Under the pieces are notes generated by a model. It was given only the letters and a program-made list of their open reading frames with translations, did not search any database and had not been told where the DNA came from. The translations under genes were made by a program, and so were the position numbers. Shown here in pieces: positions 1 through 11,860 of a DNA stretch of 64,000 bases (positions within the stretch are counted from its first letter, which is position 1; every line of letters begins with the position of its first letter). The DNA is from Asterias rubens (taxonomy: Eukaryota; Echinodermata; Asteroidea; Forcipulatida; Asteriidae), in contig NC_047063.1 of NCBI RefSeq assembly GCF_902459465.1, positions 21,869,055 to 21,933,054 of the forward strand, in the 5' to 3' direction.

Positions 1-769
1 GTGCAGGATTTTGGCCAAGCAACAGCAAGTAATGGATTTTCTGTATTTTATTTCATACCTTCATACAAAAATTGCGTGGTCCAAAAGTGGGGACTACGGT
101 TTTAAACAATTCTTGCGATCATCCCATGGTCTAATGGGAGACTTTTTGAGAGCTCTGCCACTAGAGGGCAGCAGACCTACCAGGTAAGGGTGCTCAACTC
201 CTATAGATTTCTTCTCAATTTTTGGTAGGTCAGCATTTTGGAATTTTTGCTAATTACACCCTAGAAGAAACACTCCCAAAAACTCATGCACACCGCTTGT
301 TTTCCTTAAGGAACTCGTGTCCAGTACGTCCTGTTCCAGAACAGTTTGGTTTATGCTGGCAATGTGTTATGAAAAACAAAATACAGTTTGGCTAAATCTA
401 AAATACAAAATCAAAAACACTCAAAATACAAGGTATTTGCTGTCAGTGACCGTCACTCATGCTTCTCCTATTCCTAAGTTGTTGACATTACCTGGTGAAG
501 AGCGCCCTCTCTTGGTGATTGGCAGATAGTCCAAAGTTTCCCATTGGTCAGGTGGGGGCGGAAGGGGTCGCGCCACGAACCCGCCACCTACGTTGAAAAT
601 AATCTCATTCTTCTCTCCCGACGAGCGCCGGCCGAAGCTCTCCATACAAACCTACGCAAACGGCGCGCTGTGTAGTGCACGTACATTCCCTGTATACAAC
701 TAGACATTAGGTGTTTGTAAACAAACACAAAGCTGTTCCGTGTTCTTTTGCTTTGATTATGTGTTAAAA
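1..769. other. gene-free left edge
   Basis: I see no gene here. A CpG-richer patch lies around 540-680, but it has no convincing exon, start codon context or splice donor. The short open frames look like chance. Confidence 0.5.
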
Positions 770-960
770 TTACCAAGGAGTCTATAACTGAAAAAAAGTT
801 TGAAAAATACTGTACAGTGTCTTGAGTTACGGTGCCACTTCATGGGGTCACGGTAACCTAAGGCTAATCTCTAACGCCCAAGGAGTCTGTAACTGAAAAA
901 AATTAGAAAATCGGTTGTGTAGTTCTTGAGATATGGTGCCACTTCTGGTTGACCCGGAAG
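770..960. repeat. two-copy direct repeat, about 107-bp period
   Basis: A block beginning CCAAGGAGTCT, continuing through a short A-run and a 'ttgag..a.ggtgccactt' segment, occurs at about 771-840 and again at about 879-945. The copies differ at several positions, so the duplication is not recent. No coding content. Confidence 0.6.
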
Positions 961-1614
961 TAGAGGTCAACTTGGGGTCATGGGTTTGGAACATAATGGT
1001 CTCGCAAGTTTAAATACGCACGAGACTTGCTTAGTCTACACAGAAGATAATAAATAATTTATTACAAGCAAATGCAATCGTACAATAATAGAAAACAAAA
1101 ACAAAAAATCAATGCAAATCACATGTAGGGGATGGAGGGGCCCATAAAAAGCAAACCTTAACGAGTACGGACCCCCCCCCCTTTTTTCTAACGAAGCAAG
1201 CAATGTAAGCAATTCTATTTAGTGGGTGTAATCTTATGTAGCGGCAAAACAATTCAAAATTACAGGAAGAACAAACACAAAAACAGTTAGCGTAAAATAA
1301 AACTTAACCATATATTTAAATGAAACAGATAAACAAAATACCCAACATCACAATAAAACATAAAAGGGAACACTAGTTGTGTGATAAAAATAAATACTAG
1401 AGAAAATGGGCCCCACAACTCTTGCTGTGAAAAAAAACATGTCGAAATATACCATTGTTATCCATTAGAGACGTTTTGTAGTCACTTTGGTTGGGGAGCG
1501 AGGAATCCAGCAAAAACACACGAAAATCCCATGGCTGGGACATCAGTTTATACACCAGAGAAATCTATTTTATGGATATTCTTTTGAATATTTTATTTTG
1601 TGCATATGGTCCGT

Positions 1615-2050
1615 AATTCATGGTACGTTGAATATAAGTGGGCGGTTGTATCGACAACAGACTTTTATCCTTTTGATCACCATCAGCCCCATGTATAATA
1701 AACTTCAAGGGCTGACGATTGCACTTTTGGTATTGTCATTGTTAAACTCCGGTTCCATTGTGTGCTGTCTGTTACCCTCCACACATAGATTTTCTTGTGA
1801 ATAGTAGCTGTGTAGGATTCATGGTTCGCTGAATAATGTGGCGATAACATACTTTTATCCTTTTGATCACCATCAGCACCATGTATAATAAACTTCAAGG
1901 GCTGACGATTGCACTTTTGGTATTGTCATTGTTAAACTCCGGTTCCATTGTGTGCTGTCTGTTACCCTCCACACATAGATTTTCTTGTGAGTAGTAGCTG
2001 TGTATGATTCATGGTTCGCTGAATAATGTGGCAATAACAAACTTTTATCA
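1615..2050. repeat. 190-bp tandem duplication
   Basis: Unit 1661-1850 is repeated at 1851-2040 with very few differences, and a third unit begins at 2041 and breaks off after about 14 bases. A diverged partial unit (about 1615-1660) precedes the first. The exact 190-bp period and high identity suggest a recent tandem duplication. Confidence 0.8.
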
Positions 2051-2696
2051 TTTTGAACTGAATGCTTGATTTATTATCTAGAGGTAAATGCTTGAGGCCA
2101 GTAAGAGTATTGTGCACGTACACCGTGAAGTTTTTGTTGGAAACCGTTCGCTAACAGCCATTTATGTTACCCTTTGAAATAAAATCAGAAAATTTATAAG
2201 TTTGCTTGTTGCATAAAATTAAATTGAAGATGATGCCTGAATTGATTTTTACAATCAGAGTTGGACTCTAGACTGACGTGTTGGACTCCTTGAACACTCC
2301 AAGTGGTTCAATAGGTAGTGCAATTCCAATACTTATGCTGATGTTCTCATGATGTCAGCATCAACAGGAAGTTCCAACAACTTTGTCCCCTTGTACAATT
2401 AAGTATGCAAATATGGGTCACGTGGTTAATTAATTACGATTTGTAATTTTTTTGGGGGTCGGTGGTTTGATGTTTGATCTAGTACAAGTTGATTTCACAG
2501 AACTCTTAACCACCAAACTCTGCGCTTATGATCACCATTTTTCGCTTACTGTGTTTTTAAACATCATCGTGTCATGCATGCACACAGGTTATGTTGGGCT
2601 AACATTTGAGAAAAAGAAAAGGCAACACTATCGATATAAAGATAAGAATCAAAAAGAAATAGATTTTTAGTTTTGGGGGATAAAAAAATATTGATT

Positions 2697-2770
2697 TCGG
2701 ACGGAGATTCGAACTCGCAAATCTCAGATGTGTAGTCGCGACTGATGACCACTAGGCTAGAAGGGCACGA
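2697..2770 (-). repeat. tRNA-like sequence (SINE head or tRNA pseudogene)
   Basis: The minus strand carries an A-box-like TAGCCTAGTGG and a B-box-like AGTTCGAATCT at tRNA spacing. The T-stem forms only about three pairs and no good acceptor stem closes, so a working tRNA gene is unlikely. A decayed SINE head is the better reading. Confidence 0.4.
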
Positions 2771-2928
2771 TGTAAAAATGGTGGGTTTTAACATGTGTGC
2801 ATCAACAGAGGGGATTATGATCCGGCGAAATAATTCTCGTTTCATGATTTTGCGACCATTGTCACTAAATATGAACTGCTAACGCCTATAACTATTAAGT
2901 AGGGTTGAAATGTAGTATTAGATGCCTT

Positions 2929-3150
2929 AAGGGGTTTTTTGACGACGACGTCGATGTCGTCAAAACCCCTATCTAATTACGCACGTTCGTTTTAACGAAA
3001 ACCCATGCACAGAGTAATTGGTCCAGAACGCGGTTAGAAAAACAAGGACAAATTTAACGCACGTTCTAACGAAAATCCCAAACCTCCGTATTTTGTGCGT
3101 GTACAGAGTAATGTGTCCAGAACGCGGGTAGGAAACAAAATAGTATAGAC
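2929..3150. repeat. short palindrome followed by two diverged direct repeats
   Basis: An AGGGGTTTT...AAAACCCCT palindrome with a GACGACGACGTC core lies at about 2929-2969. Two diverged units follow, each running from ACGCACGTTC to GTCCAGAACGCG. No gene. Confidence 0.5.
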
Positions 3151-4165
3151 TCCTCTCAAGAAGTAAACAACTCATTGAGGTACATACTGTGTTGTATTAC
3201 CAAAGAGAATGTTTCACAATAACATGAAAGTGACTGCATCAAGTTTACAAATTAAAAATTCAAATGAAGACAACGTGGTTAATTAATTAAGAATTTTAAC
3301 ACTTTTTTGTTAGAGTAAAGCTTATGTTCTAAGCTTCAATTTGATATATGATTTAACTATTTTATCCTCATACTTTAGGAGTAGGGGCCTGAACAAAAAC
3401 GCTGTACAAACGCTATGGGGTTTTAGGCGGAAACAAAGAATAATAATAATAATAAAAATAATAAAAATCTCGACGAAAACAATAGCTGTTCCGACTGGAT
3501 CGGAACAGCTAATTAAAAGATTTCGAATACGTTCTACCCTTTGAACGCAGGCGCGGCCGTTGAGACTGCCTGTACGGGTCCATTTAATCAAAGGGTGCGT
3601 TTATCTCTAAATAATGTTAATTCACCCAATGTCTACACTAGTAAATATCGTAAACGTTTTTTTTTGCATTGCCAACTGCTTTAGTAATTTAATAATTTAA
3701 TAAGCAACATATATTTAGCGTAAACGACATGTCTTACATATTATGTTTAAGATGTGCGCTTGCCTCAGAGTTAACATTACCTGCGGCGAATGTTCCCGTC
3801 CGTCAACAGACGATCGTTTGCGTGGAAACCAAGTACATGTATACACGTTTGCCGCTGCAATAAGCCAACGGAAACTTTCGGTAAAATGTTTAAGCATTTT
3901 GTGTAAAACTAACCAGTTTAACAATTGAAAATGCTCTAACAATAAGTACTGTTATGTTTTCAGTGCTGTTAAAGAGATAATTTCAGCGGTATTCATGTTA
4001 TCTTTTCTTGTTTAATATTGTCATCACCTATTTTTAAAATGGAGTGTACCCAAAACGCGCTAGCAAATGATTGCGCAATACCCCTTCCGCCCCCCCCCCC
4101 CCCTGATATAACTCTGTGGTTCGTACACGTTTCTTGCTCACGTGTGCGGTGGGCGGAGCTTAGTG
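3151..4165. other. gene-free stretch
   Basis: AT-rich with scattered short open frames and a poly-C run near 4090. I see no exon, RNA gene or clear repeat ends. Confidence 0.4.
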
Positions 4166-4169
4166 GAAA

Positions 4170-4676
4170 GCCGGTGTGGCGGTTTCAACTTTCCGCCGTG
4201 TTCAGTTTTCCGAATGACCAAATACGGTAACATTACGTCATGTGATGCCTGCGCACAGCAAGCAAAAGTAGTCAATTTTTAGTGCTGTATTGAGTCATCC
4301 GTGTTACTCTCTGGTAGCTGTAGTCATGGCGGCGTCCACGAGTACAACGAGCGGCGAACGCGTTGATCGTATGAGAGAATTTGGTGTGGCACAAGCAGTG
4401 TGACCTGCTTACAGCTGTACGTATGAATACGTGAAAAGATGGGGCAAGAGAATGTGACTAAACAGAAAAGAATCGTAATAATAAACAATTTGGGGTCACT
4501 GAGAGAACTACAGTACTTGCCAGGGTACTCGCGGCTGTATTTTTGTCTGGCTATACGTCACCCGGAAAACTGAACACGCCGGAAAGCTTAAACCGTTCCA
4601 ACAACGTGGTGAAATGTCCGGCTACGTCACCCGGAAAACTGAACACGGCGGAAAACTGAAACCGCCACACCGGAAC
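4170..4676. mobile_element. foldback element with about 42-bp inverted ends
   Basis: The left end (4170-4212, beginning CCGGTGTGGCGGTTTCA) is the near-perfect reverse complement of 4633-4676; a related partial end lies at 4560-4590. The interior is CpG-rich and holds a small open frame of 25 codons at 4326-4403 starting ATGGCGGCG, which looks like a first exon with a YY1-type start context. Nonautonomous; superfamily not assigned. Confidence 0.6.
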
Positions 4677-4677
4677 G

Positions 4678-4907
4678 GTCCATGGCCCTTCCCATGAAAT
4701 ATGTAAATTGCACATAGCGCGTGCGCACTAACGTTTTGGTTGGCAAAATGAGGGAACTGCAAAATGTTTTGCACACTGGTAATGGGTAAGTGACGCAAAC
4801 GCGATTGCGCGCCTGCTTAGTGCACAACTCTATGGCGTTTGCCAACCAACAGGGTCTGTACGCATGCGTGAATGCAATTAGCATATTTCATGGGAAGGGT
4901 CCATTGC
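4678..4907. mobile_element. MITE-like foldback element
   Basis: The arms 4686-4750 and 4842-4900 are inverted copies (outer end CCCTTCCCATGAAATATG; inner part TTGGTTGGCAAA). TCCAT flanks both sides and may be the target duplication. A related end occurs near 12008. Confidence 0.6.
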
Positions 4908-5335
4908 TTTCCACACACACAAAGTACAGCTGATAATATAGGTAGCCTTTTAGGGCCGTAACTACGAAAGCCGTTTAACCCATTAGATGCGTATAAATGA
5001 GTAGTCACTGTATAAACCCTCGTGTCTAACTTTAAACAGGTACTACAAAGCTTGCTTTAAGTTAGCCGTGTTTAAATGCCCGTTAGAGTTCAACATGTGT
5101 TTATAACGAACAATAGCAATTCCTAAACATGGTACGGGGGTTGTTTAGTGAGTATTCTGAGCCATTTAGAAGCCAGATAATGTACACAGAAAGGTAGAAA
5201 GGTGGACAGGATGTATGGGCTCAAAATCTTCTTAATTGCACGAGAGAAGGATGACGAACAAGAAAATCGTCATGGTCGCCAACACTAGCGTGCACCAAGA
5301 GTTTATAGGGACAAGGTGAATCCCTTAGAAGAGTA
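4908..5335. other. gene-free stretch before duplication copy 1
   Basis: I see nothing supportable here; homology with the second copy of the duplication begins at about 5336. Confidence 0.4.
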
Positions 5336-5827
5336 TGAAACTGTGAGAGTAGTTAAAATAACGAATTGGAATTGTATAAGAGCTATAATAATAATCTACA
5401 ATTATTGAAGCCAGGATTTGTTATCGACAAATTAAGATTGCAGTTTGGTAACGTCGTCAAGTGTCACCTGAAAAGAGCACTTTTCAAAGAATTATGTTTT
5501 TATAAGACACAAATTTGTTGTGCGATCAAGTTAAACACCGTGCATATATTCCAGCCGCCGGATATGTTACATATAATTATTCACATCCCAATCAAATGAC
5601 GTTTAACATGATCTATACCTTTATAATTTGCCCAACATTGCATTATTCAAGCCGATTTATGTAGAACTGCATCTGTAATTCATAATTGACTTATATTAAT
5701 GTGAAAGTCGATCATTTATGATTTATGAACCGATTTGTACGGTTTGAATAGTAACGATTTTTACGTGGATTGTCCGTGGGTTGTGTATTCACATTTTTTA
5801 CTTTGACTGGGAGTCTTTCGTTTAATA

Positions 5828-6612
5828 GACCGATTGCGCTACCAATGTTTACATGTGATCACGTGACCTATAGTGGGTAAAGAAAAACACAGCTACACAG
5901 TATATAAGACATGGGAAGACTCGAACCGATGGACCATAATTGGCTGTATTTTCAATTAATAACACTTTTAACTAAAAACGGAGCCCTTTTTATCAAGCTG
6001 AATATTGTGACATTGATTTATTTGTTTGATGTTTGTTTTTCCCGGTATTCCACTACGGAAGAGGTTTCTTTTGAGAGTATGGTTGTAGACTACGTAAATT
6101 ACTGAGGTTTGAGCGAGCTCACGCGCCGTGGATTTTGCGTTGTGCACGGCGTGAAGTTGGGCTGTGATAAGGGAGATCGCAAAGTTGTCCGACTCATAGC
6201 TGACAGTTATGCCCCCTCTAATCAAATATTTTGAGGGTGAAAATAAAGGGATTTGAATCTTCTGAAAGAAATTTTTTTATTGAAAATATTGGCAGCAAAG
6301 TCATTACAATGAGGGCAAAGTAAAACCACACTTTCCGTGCACAAACACATGACATCGTGTGAAAATTCTCTCAATTTCCTATTTGGTGGAACTGTGTTTA
6401 CCCATTACTGACATTGCTCAGCCTTCGGTAAGGTCTCGTGTTACAAACCCTGGAATCTTCTTCAGTAATTTCGAGAATTTAGTCCTTTTTTGAGCCAAAA
6501 ATTGCAACAGTAATCATGTCTTTTTAACGCACGTTTATATGCAGTACGCCGAGTTTGTTTACATCCAATACCCACTATAGGTCACGTGACGCACGGAGCG
6601 CAATCGGTCTAC
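5828..6612. mobile_element. inverted-repeat insertion specific to copy 1
   Basis: Ends AGACCGATTGCGCT (5828) and AGCGCAATCGGTCT (to 6612) are inverted, and both carry CACGTGACCTATAGTGGGTA on the inner side in opposite orientation. Copy 2 of the duplication lacks this stretch, so it was inserted into copy 1 or deleted from copy 2. The two open frames inside (64 and 85 codons) match nothing I know. Confidence 0.55.
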
Positions 6613-6680
6613 TAATGTCTACTTTGTGAGCTGTAACTGCTTTGAAAATGTTTTGTTTTCGACCATGACGTCATTGACAC

Positions 6681-8423
6681 TCACACGCGATGCAAGATCT
6701 TGACTGAGTACCTTTCAGCCACGATGAGGTCACCGGTAGGAGTAAACGTCATGCCTTGCGGACTGTATAAGCCACGAGCTACATAGCCGATGTGCCTACC
6801 TAATGCATCGCAATGATGTATCTCACCGGTTCCCACTGTACCGAAATGAAGAGACACATAGATATCTCCAGCATCGTCGCAGCACACACCAACAAGTGTT
6901 ACAGGTTTGGAGGGGCTGGAATTGAACACCTCGTTTCCCATGAAATCCAGACAAACTAGTATCATCGTTTTATAGTTTGTGAAGATCAGTCGCTCATTGC
7001 TGCTTACAGATAGCCTGCATGGATTGCCTATGTTGGCATGATGTATTATTGTAGAAATAATGGATCCATCCATATTATGGAGAGATATAACCTTTCTCGT
7101 ACAGTCAGACACTGCAATCCGATCTTTCTTGTCCACAGCGATACCACCGAGCACTGACTGCCCCATGACTTGATTCTGTGATGGTCTGAACTGACGGATA
7201 TATCGCAGTTCTCTATCATAAACCTTTACATCCGGTCCGTCAATAACCAGAAGCAGGTCATTAGAGGTCACCGCAACATCAAAGGGACATTTTAGTTTAC
7301 CGTCCTCTGTTCCGCTTTGAACACCCGTCGATTTGTAACTACCCTTTGATGTAAACGTGGATAATAGCAGCCTTTCGTAGTCACAAACGACAATGTCACC
7401 ATCGCTAAAACAAGCAACGTTTACTGCCCTCTTGAACTCCCCCTCACCTTCCCCTTCTTTACCAATTTTTTTCTTCACCTCCCACTTCTCTTCCTCTAGT
7501 ATTTCACCGATATCCGCGTCAGTGACGACATCATGACCTTTGAACCCGATGAATGACTTGCTCCGCTGCACTGTTTGAAACTGGAGCTCCTTATGGAACG
7601 TCAAGTTGTGCATAACTTTTAGCATGAGGTCCAGCAGCTCAACGTCATTGGCATGCAGCATCAAGTGGTTGACTGAAGCTACGATCTCCTTGCCGACGCT
7701 CATCTTTTTATCTTGATTGCTGCTCCGTATGCTCTTAAATTCCTTAATTCTTTCTTGACCGATTTCAGTTACTCTTTCTCGGAGGAGACGAGATTCATTT
7801 CTCAATTTAGCGACTTTCTCTTCCTCCTTAGCCAAAATATCTGCAAGAGTCCGGTCGACCATGAGCTGTAATCTCTTCTCTGATTCGTTGATAGAGTTAT
7901 CCACTCGTTGGAAATGCTTGTGACACTCATCGAACTTCATCAATTCCGCTTCAACCTCTTGACGGAATATTTTAACGCAATCGGTGATCCCGATTAGGGT
8001 ATGTGCTTGGTGATCGGGCAACGCACATCTGACACACACAAGTAAGTCACACGTGTCGCAATGAAACCACAGTTCCGGGTCAGTGTGTTTCTGGCACTTT
8101 GACGATTCAGTTTTAGGTCGCTGATTTGGATCTTCAAGATTGATGACGTCATCAATAAGCGAGCTCAAGAAAAAGCTGTTGAGAAGAGCCGACACTCCCT
8201 TAACTGGGATTTTAGTTTTCTCTCTACATTCTGGGCAAATAATAAAACCCGTCTTCGGATTCTGATTGAATACAAGTTTCTGGAGACATTTTTGGCAAAA
8301 GCTGTGGTGACAGTTCAGGATTTTCGGATTGATGAACCGTATTAGGCAGATTGGGCATTCGATGAGTTCCTGACTAATCTTGCAAGTGGTTTTAGTGGGA
8401 AGTGCAGCTTCGGCCATCTTCAA
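6681..8423 (-). CDS. TRIM-NHL RING-type E3 ubiquitin ligase, copy 1
   Basis: Single-exon gene of 580 codons. N-terminal C3HC4 RING: C23, C26, C38, H40, C43, C46, C63, C66. B-box 2: C110, H113, C122, C125, C130, C133, H138, H141. A charged helical coiled-coil region spans roughly 150-265, and about 310-580 reads as NHL-type beta-propeller blades (repeated 'GDIVVCDYE', 'DRIAVSD', 'GDLIVAER' strands). By family, such proteins (TRIM2/3/56/71-like) ubiquitinate substrates selected by the propeller, in the cytoplasm. There is no Ig-filamin domain and no exact orthologue can be named. The third codon (8417) has a better start context (AAGATGG) than the first, so the protein may be 578 residues. All key zinc ligands are present and the frame is intact. 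Confidence 0.9.
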   Translation of the reverse strand: MKMAEAALPTKTTCKISQELIECPICLIRFINPKILNCHHSFCQKCLQKLVFNQNPKTGFIICPECREKTKIPVKGVSALLNSFFLSSLIDDVINLEDPNQRPKTESSKCQKHTDPELWFHCDTCDLLVCVRCALPDHQAHTLIGITDCVKIFRQEVEAELMKFDECHKHFQRVDNSINESEKRLQLMVDRTLADILAKEEEKVAKLRNESRLLRERVTEIGQERIKEFKSIRSSNQDKKMSVGKEIVASVNHLMLHANDVELLDLMLKVMHNLTFHKELQFQTVQRSKSFIGFKGHDVVTDADIGEILEEEKWEVKKKIGKEGEGEGEFKRAVNVACFSDGDIVVCDYERLLLSTFTSKGSYKSTGVQSGTEDGKLKCPFDVAVTSNDLLLVIDGPDVKVYDRELRYIRQFRPSQNQVMGQSVLGGIAVDKKDRIAVSDCTRKVISLHNMDGSIISTIIHHANIGNPCRLSVSSNERLIFTNYKTMILVCLDFMGNEVFNSSPSKPVTLVGVCCDDAGDIYVSLHFGTVGTGEIHHCDALGRHIGYVARGLYSPQGMTFTPTGDLIVAERYSVKILHRV

Positions 8424-8664
8424 ATATTGAGCTGTCCAGCCTGAAGTAAATAAGTTTAATGCCCATTAGTTCATACAGGGAATAAACAACAATGGAGACA
8501 CGAGGTAAAATTTGCTGTACTCACAAATAATAATATGCACATTTCCAAGAATCCGTGAAGGTGTTAATTTATTTAACTTACCAGAGGATGAAAAGAAGAT
8601 GGGAATACGAACATTTGACAGTAATTTTGTTTGTTTTAATTATTTATGTCGTGTTTTTTGTTTA
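8424..8664. promoter_or_regulatory. 5' flank of TRIM copy 1
   Basis: This stretch upstream of the minus-strand TRIM gene is shared with copy 2 (26399-26654), so promoter sequence was duplicated with the gene. I cannot point to a TATA box or a defined start site. Confidence 0.3.
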
Positions 8665-9053
8665 AAAACACTGGGCACCTTTGGTAATATTGTCAAAGAT
8701 CAGTCTTCTCACTTGGTGTATCTCAACATAATGCATAAAATAACAAACCTGTGAAAGTTTAATCTTAATTAGTCGTCGAAGTTGCGAGATAATAATACAA
8801 GAAAAGACATCCTTGTCACATGAAGTTGTTTGCTTTCAGATGCTCGATTTCGAGACGTCAAAATCTAGTTATGAGGTCTCGAAATCAAATTCGTGGAAAG
8901 TTACTTCTTTCTCGAAAATTACGTTACTTCAAAGGGAGCCGTTACTCACAATGTTGTATACTATCAACAGCTCCCCATTACTTGTCTACCAAATAAGGTT
9001 TTCTGCTAATAATTGTTTTTAGTAATTACCGATAGTGTCAAATTACTTTAATG
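8665..9053. mobile_element. family-A TTAA MITE (pre-duplication copy)
   Basis: Matches the family-A consensus seen throughout the window: ends ACACTGG-CACCTTTGGTAAT and ATTACCGATAGTGTC, central TCGAGACC..GGTCTCGA palindrome, and the phrase 'ttcacttggtgtatctcaaca'. The orthologous element sits at 26655-27027 in copy 2, so it predates the duplication. Confidence 0.75.
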
Positions 9054-9502
9054 AATAATGCCACAAAGATTTAATAGTAAAACAAAGTTTATTTCAAATA
9101 ATGTTGTTGTCCGTTTTATTTGGGAGCTATGTTCGAAAAATGTCAAGGTCAATATTCTACCGGATGATGTTGAGTCTGGCTCACGAACTAGCGATTTTGA
9201 AAACAATATTGTTTTTCAAAATCTGATACACAGTGCGGCGTAAAAGTGTCATTATGGAGATTCCGTCCCCAACAGACGAAGAATTGTTCAGAAATGTTGT
9301 CCGATAGCGCCCTCTTTTGAATCAGCCTATGAGCCGTTTGGGGGCACAACAATCGGGGACATGCAAAATTACACATTATAAAGTAATGAAGTATTGCGTA
9401 CGCTTCGTTTACTGAACAATTTTCTTTGTTACTCATATGTTTCCCTTGAACTTTTGATAATGAATAGAACAGTACAACCACTCGTGGGTAAAACCACATA
9501 GT
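9054..9502. other. duplicated unique sequence, no gene seen
   Basis: Shared with 27028-27481 in copy 2. It has an open frame of 129 codons on the minus strand (9188-9577), but the corresponding stretch of copy 2 has frame-changing indels, so I do not call it a gene. Confidence 0.5.
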
Positions 9503-10505
9503 TAAAGGCACTGGACACTTTTGGTAGTTAGTCAAGATAATTATTAGCGTTAAAATCTTATATAGAATTTGAGGCATTGCATGGCCAGGTATTATATCAA
9601 TATATACTTGGTTTGCGGTAACACCATGTGTGTATCTACTTGCCAGGAGGTAGAGCGTATTCTAAGAGAACTGTCTTTATTAACTACTACCCGGGCGGAA
9701 GGTACAGAAAATTGGCTGGGACTGCTACTTTAGCTTTACATGATCGTAACTATGGGAACTACCGCGGAGTCAGTTCTTGGATTGGTCTCAACGTTTCGAC
9801 TGGGTTGCTCTTGTCAGCGTCAAGTTGTTATTACAAACTTACTTAGTAACGAGCAAAGGTGAGCTATTTATATAGTAAAAAAATGCAAGCAACGGCTCCC
9901 TCTGAGGTATCGTAGTTTTTGAGACAGCACAATTTCCCATCTCAAGTAATTACGAAGGCTTCAGGCATGGGAGCTATTATTATTAATACATCTGAAAGCA
10001 CACAAATTAATGTGACTTTGTGCAACAATGGAGTTTTTTTCATTACTCTCTTGCAACTTCGATGACAAATTGAGTTCAAATTTTTTCCTGCATACTGTTG
10101 GATTTCGGGACAGAAACAAAAGTTTACAGATTTACAAATAACTTACAGGGTTTACAGAAGGTAATGGTGAAAGACTTCTCTTGAAGTAATTTCCATGAAA
10201 TGCTTTACTTTTTGAGAAAACATTAAAACAATTATAAATTCTCGATATCGAGAATTACGGATTTATTTAAAACACATGTCATGACACGGCGAAACGTGTG
10301 GAAACAAGGGTGTGTTTTCCCGTCATTTTCTCCCGACTCCGATGACCGATTGAGCCTAAATTTTCACAGGTTTGTTATTTTATAAATAAGTTGTTATACA
10401 CGAAGCGGGGGCCTTTGGACAGTACTATTTACCGAAAGTGTCCAATGGTTTTAATAATACTGGTCTTTGACAACTACTTAATGTGTCCAATGTCTTTGAC
10501 ATCCA
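9503..10505. mobile_element. composite: family-A-like element split by family H and then family C
   Basis: The left end (TTAAAGGCACTGGACACTT, 9503) and right end (TGTGTCCAATGTCTTTGAC, about 10505) belong to one A-like element. It is interrupted by a family-H repeat (about 9560-9850) and a family-C element (10090-10458). Copy 2 (27482-28115) has the same host and the H insertion but not C. Confidence 0.65.
10090..10458. mobile_element. family-C inverted-repeat element, copy-1-specific
   Basis: Ends read GGGACAGAAACAAAAG and ACCGAAAGTGTCCAATGG. The interior has the family-C signatures: TTCTCGATATCGAGAA, CATGACACGGCGAAACG and TTTTCTCCCGACTCCGATGA. Sequence on either side joins cleanly in copy 2 near 28050, so this insertion postdates the duplication. 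Confidence 0.75.
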
Positions 10506-10892
10506 TTCTTCCGCCCCAAAACGGATACGAGTGTCGCATTTAGTTCTTTGATCAGATATTCCAGTTCAATTGTACTAAAAACCGATGTAACTGCCTGGTT
10601 TCATTATATTGACTCGAAAGCTGGTCCCATTATCTGGCTTTTTCAACCAACACGGATCTTCGGACCTTGCCAAGAATGCCAGCAATTATTTATCCCTCAT
10701 AAAAACGTAACGAGATACCCAGAATAATATTGACGTGTCCTAAATTTTAGTATTGACTTCATATCTGGTTTCAACTGTTTTGACGAAAACAAAAATCATG
10801 TTGTGCCAACCGAAAGCAAGATCATAATATCAGATTTTGTGTTTAGTTCAACATTTAAGTTTGCCTAACACTAGGCCTATAGTGTGCGTCAA

Positions 10893-10920
10893 CCATAGAG
10901 CTATATATATAGCTCTATGG
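10893..10920. repeat. perfect 28-bp palindrome
   Basis: CCATAGAGCTATAT followed by its exact reverse complement, with CGTCAA directly repeated on both sides. The same palindrome is conserved base for base at 28519-28546 in copy 2. Confidence 0.8.
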
Positions 10921-11860
10921 CGTCAACACATTATTACCCTTGTGCAAGTCCTACCTGAAAATGTAGATACTAACTGTGCTAAACTTCGTATAGGCTTACA
11001 GTTAGTCCCCTTTGCTGAACTTAAAGAAGTGGCTGATGGTCGGCAACACTGACTACAAATCTGAAATTGCTCAAAATAAAGTGGAGCTCTTTGCAAACCC
11101 TTCTTCTTCATGTGAATGTACAGCGAAATATGATAATGTCTTACCATACACGCAAATGCAGTGGTATTGTTAACACAACTGGAAAAACCCAAGCACTATT
11201 AATAAAGCTCAACAGAAAATTGGGCTTTAGAATGTATTCTATGATGGCCTAGTGCAGCCAAAGCAAGCGTAGTATGTTCCTTTATTTGACTTTTTCTTTC
11301 GAAGATTGTTGAACTTGGTGTTTGTATTCTTTCGCAGTGAGCCCACACATCGTTGATCATAGAGTGCAGTTACTACATGAAGCGCAGAAATTAACAAGAG
11401 CAATTATGTTAACAAGTTCCAAGAGCTCATTAAACCAAGACAGGAATATTTCTGAATGTCAAGAAAAAAACTATTTAAAATCACACATAAATAACATAAT
11501 GACTAAACAAACAGAATATGGTGGAAGTTTTTTATGGAACACCGTACATTAGCCTCCAAACCTTCGTCAAAACGTCATCAATATGATCATGACATCCCTA
11601 ATATGGACATGTTTGTGGTACCGACATTGTTAATATTCAAATCGAGCCGACAATGAATCCACCATTCCGACTGGGGGGGGGGGGGGGGTATGCAAGAATG
11701 AGTCAATTGTGTTTGATTTTTACGGTACGTGCATTGTAAGTCAATCGCACAAACCGTACAGGCCTGCTCCAGTGCAATTGTCGAATACATGTCTGGCCAA
11801 GTGCAAGGATTACCTCATTGTGTTGTTCCTCGCTGGCACATAATCGGGACTCAGAACAAC
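10921..11860. other. duplicated non-coding tail of copy 1
   Basis: Mirrors 28547-31125 in copy 2 apart from insertions there. Contains a poly-G run at about 11675-11688. I see no gene. Confidence 0.5.

Larger units (their letters stand above)
5336..11860. repeat. segmental duplication, copy 1 (TRIM-bearing block)
   Basis: This block aligns in the same orientation with 23628-31125. Shared landmarks are the opening at 5336/23628, the TRIM genes, a family-A element, a family-H composite, a 28-bp palindrome and a poly-G tract near 11680/30945. Homology fades after about 11860/31125. Copy 1 has insertions that copy 2 lacks (about 5700-6615 and 10090-10458). Confidence 0.85.

Noticed and set aside
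6681-8423. TRIM gene as a processed retrocopy (no introns)
   Set aside because: No poly-A tail or target duplication seen, and the frame is intact in both copies; intronless TRIM genes are common in invertebrate expansions.
9188-9577. 129-codon minus-strand ORF in duplication copy 1
   Set aside because: The paralogous stretch in copy 2 has frame-disrupting indels and no protein motif is visible.
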